Shown here piece after piece: positions 5,173-10,044 of a DNA stretch of 10,044 nt (positions within the stretch are counted from its first letter, which is position 1; each line of letters opens with the position of its first letter). The stretch is from DATNFP01 sp035606335 (GTDB lineage Bacteria; Bacteroidota; Bacteroidia; Chitinophagales; Chitinophagaceae). The notes below the pieces were generated by a model, which ran no database searches, was not told the origin of the DNA, and saw only the letters and a list, made by a program, of their open reading frames with translations. Position numbers and translations under genes: made by a program. The stretch is taken from assembly GCA_035606335.1 (NCBI GenBank), contig DATNFP010000194.1, positions 1 to 10,044 on the forward strand, in the 5' to 3' direction.

Positions 5173-6876
5173 TTAAAGGTTTTCTGATTTATTAAAACAA
5201 AAATCTGTTCTTAGATAATCTCGCCAGCTATTTGGGAATGGATAAGTTCGAAAATGGCGCGAAGACAGAAAAGGTATAAATTGTAATCCAAATTGATTGT
5301 AAGAGAAATCTTTTTCTTCATTTATCAGAACTCTTTCTTCGGCAATGTGCATATTTATTAAAAGTAGGTTTTTAGATAATGAAGCGTTAACCATTGTTGA
5401 ACCAGCTTTTTGAGAGGCATCTTCAGAATACAAATATTTCTCTACATCCTTATCGGGAAACCATAGTTGAAGGTCAAGGTTGGGTAGCTCTTTTTCTATA
5501 AATTCTCGAAGGATATTGTAAGATTCAGACTGCTTTAGAATAAGCGCCCACTCAGCCAAGAAACTAATTAATTGACTTGATTTGGGGACCTCTATTTTTT
5601 CCTTGCCTAGTTTTGTTGGGTCACTGACAAACAAAGGGAAGAATTTGTTGATTTTAGCATTTAGAATTATACGATTAATTATTTCTTTTATCCATTTGAT
5701 GGCTGGGCCAAAAAAACCGGTCTCATATAATAATACTAAGCCCATATTAATTTCAATGCAATGTTCGTCATATATAGGGCTGAGGCTAGAAGGATTATTT
5801 TCAATTATCGTCACTAAAATTTCAGAAATAAATGAAGCACTATCAAATGCATTTTTTGCTTGTATTAATGCATTGTCATGTTTTTGCATAAGTTGTATTG
5901 TACATTCCCAAAGTTCGAATATGCCAATCATACTTAAGATACCAATCTGTTCGAATGTAATTAAACAGTATTCATCGAAATTACCTACTTCTATGCCTAA
6001 ACTCTCTGGTAAAGTAAGATATTTAGCAACTTTTTTGAAATATTCTATATTCTGCGACTGCCAAGACTGTAGCATAGAGTAAAACTGAACAAAAATGCCT
6101 CTTTTTTTTATAAAATCATTTCTTATAAGCCAATTGAAAGTTGCGAGAATTATTCTTTCAGAAGCGATATAAGAAGGTTTTAGATTGTCAGATTTTTCAC
6201 ACCACTTATGAACAATATTCATACACAAGTTGATCAAAAGCATTTTCTTTAGAATCTGTTTTTGCGTTAGTGATTCTCGTTCTGATATTGGAAGCAAGGT
6301 ATTAATGAATTTATAAAAATGAGTTAGGTCATAATCAGGCAAGTCAATAAACGATAATGCTCTTCGGAAATTTAGAAATAGTTCAGGAGCAATTGCTTGT
6401 TCATGAATCTGATGTTGATTAACATAACTTACTAAATGCTGTACACCCCAAAAATCAAACTCTAATGTATCGTTTGAATGTTTATTTACAAATTGTGCCC
6501 AATTCTCTTGGACAGTAGTTTCCATTTCCCCGTTGCAGCATACTATAATTTTTTTAGGCAGTTTGTCATAAGGCTTCTCGACACGTGTTGTTAAATAAAC
6601 ATCTAATATTTCTGTAATCGATGGTCTAATGTCATTAATGTTTCCACTGTCCCAATTTTTGCGGGAAAAATTTCCTTGTTTTATTACAAAAAGAAATAAC
6701 TTTTTCTTGCTATCCGTGTCAATTCCCGTAGCAGATATATCTACACCATATTGCCTGCCCCTTTGGATTTTTGATTTAGGGATATATCCCATGCTCTGAA
6801 TCAATTGCTTTACAAAACTGTCCAGCTCACCATCTTCTTTTAAAGAACTTAAATATTCATTTAGAACAAATTTCAT
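5173..6876 (-). CDS. Protein with N-terminal PD-(D/E)XK (Mrr-like) nuclease domain, unknown function
   Basis: A 567-residue protein I do not recognise as a named family. Residues 1-165 read like an Mrr-type restriction-endonuclease fold: a first helix with Glu17 (GELDSFVKQLIQSMGY), a basic turn RGRQYGVDISA with Asp46, and a strand LFLFVIKQGNF with Lys66 and Gln67. Then come a strand PKKIIVCCNGE and an EFDFWGVQHLVSYV segment closing the fold. The position two before Lys66 is Val, not the usual acidic residue. Residues 170-567 are predicted mostly helical, without a P-loop or membrane span, ending in an Arg/aromatic-rich tail (SSRHFRTYPFPNSWRDYLR). ATG 6876 overlaps the stop of the upstream gene as ATGA, so the two are translationally coupled. 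AT-rich coding. An antiphage nuclease is the leading guess. Confidence 0.72.
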   Translation of the reverse strand: MKFVLNEYLSSLKEDGELDSFVKQLIQSMGYIPKSKIQRGRQYGVDISATGIDTDSKKKLFLFVIKQGNFSRKNWDSGNINDIRPSITEILDVYLTTRVEKPYDKLPKKIIVCCNGEMETTVQENWAQFVNKHSNDTLEFDFWGVQHLVSYVNQHQIHEQAIAPELFLNFRRALSFIDLPDYDLTHFYKFINTLLPISERESLTQKQILKKMLLINLCMNIVHKWCEKSDNLKPSYIASERIILATFNWLIRNDFIKKRGIFVQFYSMLQSWQSQNIEYFKKVAKYLTLPESLGIEVGNFDEYCLITFEQIGILSMIGIFELWECTIQLMQKHDNALIQAKNAFDSASFISEILVTIIENNPSSLSPIYDEHCIEINMGLVLLYETGFFGPAIKWIKEIINRIILNAKINKFFPLFVSDPTKLGKEKIEVPKSSQLISFLAEWALILKQSESYNILREFIEKELPNLDLQLWFPDKDVEKYLYSEDASQKAGSTMVNASLSKNLLLINMHIAEERVLINEEKDFSYNQFGLQFIPFLSSRHFRTYPFPNSWRDYLRTDFCFNKSENL

Positions 6877-8837
6877 GCTATTCGTCTTTTAAGTTTTCTC
6901 CAAAGGAATCTTTTGTATTCTTGCCCAATAGGATCCAAAAACTCTCCACTGGGAAATTCAAGACGATGCGACATTTGATGCAGTACAGATTTTCTTGAAT
7001 ATCGATTGGGAGTGCCATAATCATCATTACGTAGAAAAAAGCTCGTACCATTTTTCAATAGCACCTTATGTGCCAAATCTAAAAATGACGTTTCATTATA
7101 AGGTGATTTGTTTTTGTATATATCAATGTCTTTAAAGATATTTCTAGAAAATTTATGAAGACGATCAGCAGATGGTAATAACTCTTTAGGTTTTTCCAGA
7201 TTTACTCCATATGTTTCGTCATAAAACTGCTGTATAGTTTTAATTACCCGAGCTTCGGCTTCATTTGCTTGTTCGAGTTTTGATTTTAAGTATTTAATTG
7301 CACTTGGATAATTGTAGACAATATAATAACAAAACAAACTAGTAACCAACTTCTCAATTAATTGAGCTTCTCCATCATATGATAATGCTGAAAAAATAAG
7401 AGATTCCAAGTGATCTTTTGAATGAACATATCCTGCAATTTTAAAAAGAATAAATTCAATATCGTATGGTGAATAAGTATTGATAGTTTCTTTATGTAGT
7501 CTTATTTCATGTATCTTATTAACCCATAAATAATTCAAAATCTTACTTGCTACTATATGAAAACGAACATTCTCGCTATTAAACCAAATTGTAAGCCACA
7601 TTTCTAATAAGTCAATTTGATTTTTTGCTAGGCAGTAAAATACCTGTGTAAACGCTTCTATATTATTCAAATCATTATTCTCATGCTCAATAAATAATTT
7701 GAAATATTGAAATATTGTTTGAGAATCAGTGTTAATTATTTCTTGAAATAACCCGGCTATTATCTTATAACTCTGTGTAGATATTTCAGATGATTTTGCT
7801 AAGAGCCCTAAACCCGATGTCATCCATTTAGAAAATTTTTCTTCTTGAAATTTAATCGAAATGATTCTAGCTAATGCATATAAACACTTTTCGCTAGAAT
7901 ACGTTATTGGGATCAGGTATAATTTATCTCTAGCATTTGACAGCTTATCAATTAAGAATCCGTATAGAAAAACTAAGTCAGAGATTAAATTGTTATCTTT
8001 TTTGGATTCCATAGGGTCAAGAATGGACATAATTTCAGTTTCTTTATCTCCCAAGGAATCTTTTTCACTACTTAACATAGAAAGTGAATGTAAGCCCGCT
8101 CTTCTAAAGTCAATATTCTCTGACAGTAATAATTCTTTTAATAGTGGAAATGTCTGATTAAAGCCTAATGCCTCGTTGAGACCTATAAACGCAAATCGAC
8201 AGAAAAAATGAAGTTGACTAGTGTTTTTCTTCGATGAATCTATTAGTAATTTTCCAAAATTTGGATCAAGCCTAGACCGTTCCTTTACTGCATTATTGAT
8301 ATTAAAATAATTATCCTCTGCTTTATACCCCTCTGTAATTGCAAATGATGTGGCTACTAATGCAGAAGTTTCACCTTCGGCAAATGGTAGTGCATACCAA
8401 AATGACGCTTCTAATATTGGATTGATTTTTTTCTTATTTAATATCAGTTTAGTAATTGCAAAATGAAATAACTTGTTTGAAATTAAAACAACAAGATTGA
8501 AAAACTCATAGCTCAGTTTTTTAGAGAATTCTTTATACTTTCTCGATGACAATTCGTCAAAGAAAATTGCCCAAGCATCTGCTGTTTGAATTTCTTTCGC
8601 CCTTTTATTGATTAGATTAAAAGCGTAGAAGAATTCTAAGATTTCTTTAGATGAAAATTGGAAACTATTTTCATCAACTTTAATTAGATATTTACTCCCC
8701 TTAGCAACTGTGATTTCTCGCAATTTGAGAACTTGGCCGCCCTGTAAAAGGTTATCTGCTAGTTTGCCAAGATCAATACTTGTTTCCCAATCTTGATGAA
8801 CAAATTCGATTATCGATATGTAATTGTTTGATGCCAT
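6873..8837 (-). CDS. Large all-helical (HEAT-like) protein, partner of the nuclease; unknown function
   Basis: A 654-residue protein with no family I can name. From about residue 60 to 540 the sequence is a succession of amphipathic Leu/Ile/Phe-rich helices in pairs (for example SALVATSFAITEGY, FCRFAFIGLNEAL, FPLLKELLLSENIDFRRAGLHSLSML-type units). This suggests an alpha-solenoid such as HEAT repeats. The N-terminus (1-60) looks mixed strand/helix, and the C-terminus is basic (YKRFLWRKLKRRIA). No Walker motif, catalytic signature, signal peptide or membrane segment is seen. The stop codon overlaps the next gene's ATG by 4 bases. The role may be scaffold, sensor or nucleic-acid binder for that nuclease. 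The start is ATG 8837; no TANNTTTG box was found in the 141 bases upstream, which are highly AT-rich. Composition is much lower in GC than in the beta-lactamase gene. Confidence 0.7.
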   Translation of the reverse strand: MASNNYISIIEFVHQDWETSIDLGKLADNLLQGGQVLKLREITVAKGSKYLIKVDENSFQFSSKEILEFFYAFNLINKRAKEIQTADAWAIFFDELSSRKYKEFSKKLSYEFFNLVVLISNKLFHFAITKLILNKKKINPILEASFWYALPFAEGETSALVATSFAITEGYKAEDNYFNINNAVKERSRLDPNFGKLLIDSSKKNTSQLHFFCRFAFIGLNEALGFNQTFPLLKELLLSENIDFRRAGLHSLSMLSSEKDSLGDKETEIMSILDPMESKKDNNLISDLVFLYGFLIDKLSNARDKLYLIPITYSSEKCLYALARIISIKFQEEKFSKWMTSGLGLLAKSSEISTQSYKIIAGLFQEIINTDSQTIFQYFKLFIEHENNDLNNIEAFTQVFYCLAKNQIDLLEMWLTIWFNSENVRFHIVASKILNYLWVNKIHEIRLHKETINTYSPYDIEFILFKIAGYVHSKDHLESLIFSALSYDGEAQLIEKLVTSLFCYYIVYNYPSAIKYLKSKLEQANEAEARVIKTIQQFYDETYGVNLEKPKELLPSADRLHKFSRNIFKDIDIYKNKSPYNETSFLDLAHKVLLKNGTSFFLRNDDYGTPNRYSRKSVLHQMSHRLEFPSGEFLDPIGQEYKRFLWRKLKRRIA

Positions 8838-8978
8838 ATTTTAGAAGCTACTAAAATAAAAAAAATAGTAGAGTTGCCGCGTTGAGAAAATGAGCTCAAG
8901 CCATACTAATGCTTTAAAATTTTTATATATAGGATAGTAAAATTTATGAAACTTTAGTTAGAATTTATTTTAACTCAA

Positions 8979-9398
8979 TCAATCCTCAACCTTCCATCCT
9001 GGATAATACCCAATCTCCCAAAGATGCCCATCAAGGTCCTGAAAATAACCGCCATATCCTCCCCAAAAAGTTTTTTGTGGAACTTTTATAATTTTTGCTC
9101 CTGCTTTTTCTGCCTTTTGCATTACCTTTTCTACTTCATTTTCGCTGTTTACAAAATATCCAATAGAAAACTCTGTTGGACTTTTAGGTGTTAATTTTAT
9201 CTGGCTATCCCATGCCAGGTTTTTTCTTTCGTAAAGAGAAAATCTTATTCCATTATCAAGCTCAAAAAAAACTGCTGCACCATTTTCATATTCAGTTCCC
9301 ACAATGCCTTCCGTTTTCCAGCCCAGGTCCTGGTAAAACTTCATTGCTTTCTTTAAGTCGTTCACACCCAGTGTTAAAACATTTATGCGCTGTTTCAT
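8979..9398 (-). CDS. VOC (glyoxalase/bleomycin-resistance-like) family protein
   Basis: A 139-residue protein made of two beta-alpha-beta-beta-beta modules of the vicinal oxygen chelate fold. Module 1 begins INVLTLGVNDLKKAMKFYQDLGW and contains AAVFFELDNGIRFSLYER. Module 2 begins EFSIGYFVNSENEVEKVMQKAEKAGAKI and ends with WGGYGGYFQDLDGHLWEIGY. Glu128 in DGHLWE is at the usual metal-ligand position, but the first strand (LTLGV) lacks the His found in true glyoxalase I, so metal-dependent catalysis is doubtful. Many relatives are annotated only as VOC or glyoxalase-like. Same strand as the genes downstream, with a 141-base gap to the helical-protein gene; a shared transcript is possible but not shown. 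Confidence 0.85.
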   Translation of the reverse strand: MKQRINVLTLGVNDLKKAMKFYQDLGWKTEGIVGTEYENGAAVFFELDNGIRFSLYERKNLAWDSQIKLTPKSPTEFSIGYFVNSENEVEKVMQKAEKAGAKIIKVPQKTFWGGYGGYFQDLDGHLWEIGYYPGWKVED

Positions 9399-9429
9399 TT
9401 CTATTATTTGAATGGTTATATATAGTCTA

Positions 9430-9459
9430 CAAATGTGCTAAAGATTCATGCCGTAGCAA
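9430..9459 (-). promoter_or_regulatory. Possible promoter of the VOC gene
   Basis: The minus strand reads TTG (9459-9457), a 19-base spacer, then CACATTTG (9437-9430), one base off TANNTTTG. It lies 31 bases upstream of the ATG at 9398. Spacing is good and the -7 box is imperfect. Confidence 0.35.
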
Positions 9460-9779
9460 TACCCTGATGACAAGATTATGATGCTTTTCTATATAACTAT
9501 TAAAATGTGAACATCTTTATTTGGATTCCCCGGCTACTGAAGATTATCTTTATCACAACCCAAATGGAATAGCGATTTTAATTTCTGCCATTCCCTTAAA
9601 ATTCTTATTGAGAATGGATTTGGTTGCACCACAATCATAAAGCAAATGACAAGGATTTGAAAGAAATGGCTTCCCCACAATTGTTGTCACTCTGAACGGA
9701 ACATATGGCCATTGTGCATGAGCTGTGGAGTGAAGAGTCTCACCAATTACTTCCTCGATCCAACTTATCATTGTCAACA

Positions 9780-9804
9780 GGGTTGGGGGTATGTGGGTAG
9801 GGGG
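9780..9804 (+). other. G-quadruplex-type motif
   Basis: Four runs of at least three G (9780-9782, 9785-9789, 9795-9797, 9800-9804) with short spacers TT, TATGT and TA match the canonical G3+N1-7 quadruplex pattern on the plus strand. Directly after it, GTGAG/CTCAC (9806-9810 with 9815-9819) can form a small hairpin with a GTAT loop. Such a cluster is unexpected in this AT-rich DNA. Confidence 0.6.
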
Positions 9805-9887
9805 AGTGAGGTATCTCACCATTGAGTTGTAAATCTTTTTAGGACAACACGGAGTAAAAAGTGAGGTAACATGGGGTATAAATGGGG

Positions 9888-9917
9888 AATTTACGAGGTG
9901 GTAAAACCTCGTAAATT
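9888..9917. repeat. Perfect 12-bp hairpin
   Basis: AATTTACGAGGT (9888-9899) pairs perfectly with ACCTCGTAAATT (9906-9917) around a GGTAAA loop. No T-run follows on either strand (ATTATTGG on plus, CCCCATT on minus), so it is not a textbook intrinsic terminator. It would lie about 60 bases downstream of the possible gene end at 9977 on the minus strand. Confidence 0.6.
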
Positions 9918-10044
9918 ATTGGTAATCAATTATAAAATGAGGAAACACACTTTTTGAAAGGAAGCGGGGAAATAGATCAGGAAATGATTTCAAATTTGCT
10001 AATAGTTTCGTGCTTTCGCTGTTGCAGTTTCTTGAAGATACCGA

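Larger units (their letters stand above)
9399..10044. other. Non-coding region with several structural motifs
   Basis: No convincing gene lies in these 646 bases. They contain the possible VOC promoter, a plus-strand promoter-like pair (TTTG 9520-9523, 21 bases, TATCTTTA 9545-9552), a G-run cluster at 9780-9804, GTGAGGTA twice (9806-9813 and 9861-9868) and a 12-bp hairpin at 9888-9917. A minus-strand open frame of 89 codons from ATG 9822 to 9553 has no ribosome-binding or promoter signal and an unconvincing composition. At the right edge a minus-strand frame ending at TGA 9979-9977 reads FKKLQQRKHETISKFEIIS, which could be the C-terminus of a gene beyond the window. Confidence 0.55.

Noticed and set aside
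5582..6082. 166-codon plus-strand open frame opposite the nuclease gene
   Set aside because: It lies wholly inside the well-supported minus-strand nuclease gene, has no promoter or domain signature, and is Ser/Ile/Cys-rich as expected for an antisense shadow.
8838..8978. Promoter for the helical-protein/nuclease operon in the 141-base gap upstream
   Set aside because: The minus strand has only A/T runs and a short CTACTA/TAGTAG inverted repeat; no TANNTTTG with a TTG at proper spacing was found, so no promoter is called.
9188..9481. 97-codon plus-strand frame overlapping the VOC gene
   Set aside because: Mostly antisense to the VOC domain gene, with no start signals or recognisable domain.
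9553..9822. 89-codon minus-strand frame as a real gene
   Set aside because: No ribosome-binding or promoter signal, the start sits in the complement of the G-rich run giving a Pro-rich N-terminus, and no family fits; kept only as a low-interest observation.
1..10044. CRISPR array, tRNA or rRNA genes, insertion sequences
   Set aside because: No regularly spaced direct repeats, no cloverleaf-like segments, no rRNA-like sequence and no transposase or terminal inverted repeats were seen on reading both strands.

Overview
The window looks like chromosomal DNA from a member of the Bacteroidota, probably near Chitinophagaceae or Sphingobacteriaceae. The reasons are low GC, almost no Shine-Dalgarno-like sites, promoter boxes of the TTG / TANNTTTG type just upstream of genes, and a metallo-beta-lactamase whose sequence resembles the GOB enzymes of Elizabethkingia and relatives. 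No rRNA, tRNA, CRISPR array, transposase or integrase gene was seen.

Layout. (1) Bases 2-616 hold the 3' part of an exported START-domain protein gene (+), closed by a strong hairpin terminator at 635-664. (2) Bases 830-4131 form a mirror-symmetric block: a DinB-family gene (-) diverges from a GlxA-type (DJ-1/PfpI plus AraC) regulator (+). That regulator converges on a paralogous GlxA-type regulator (-), which in turn diverges from a RibD_C/DHFR-like reductase gene (+). Each small enzyme is thus head-to-head with its own regulator. Both regulators have a TATCTTTG box so close to the ATG that very short or leaderless mRNAs are likely. (3) Bases 4198-9398 carry four genes, all on the minus strand. 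In order of transcription they are a VOC/glyoxalase-like protein, a 654-residue all-helical HEAT-like protein of unknown function, a 567-residue protein with an N-terminal PD-(D/E)XK/Mrr-like nuclease domain (ATGA overlap with the preceding gene), and a secreted subclass B3, GOB-like metallo-beta-lactamase. (4) Bases 9399-10044 contain no convincing gene. They hold a G-quadruplex-like run, a perfect 12-bp hairpin, a possible plus-strand promoter and one oddly open minus-strand frame.

The best candidate for an undescribed system is the two-gene, translationally coupled helical-repeat plus nuclease operon (5173-8837). It is visibly more AT-rich than the beta-lactamase gene beside it, and its design (large helical partner followed by a nuclease) resembles prokaryotic defence modules. 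Neither the partner nor the pair matches a named system I recognise, so the defence role is inference. The second point of interest is the pair of convergent paralogous GlxA regulators with divergent partner enzymes and shared promoter-proximal motifs.
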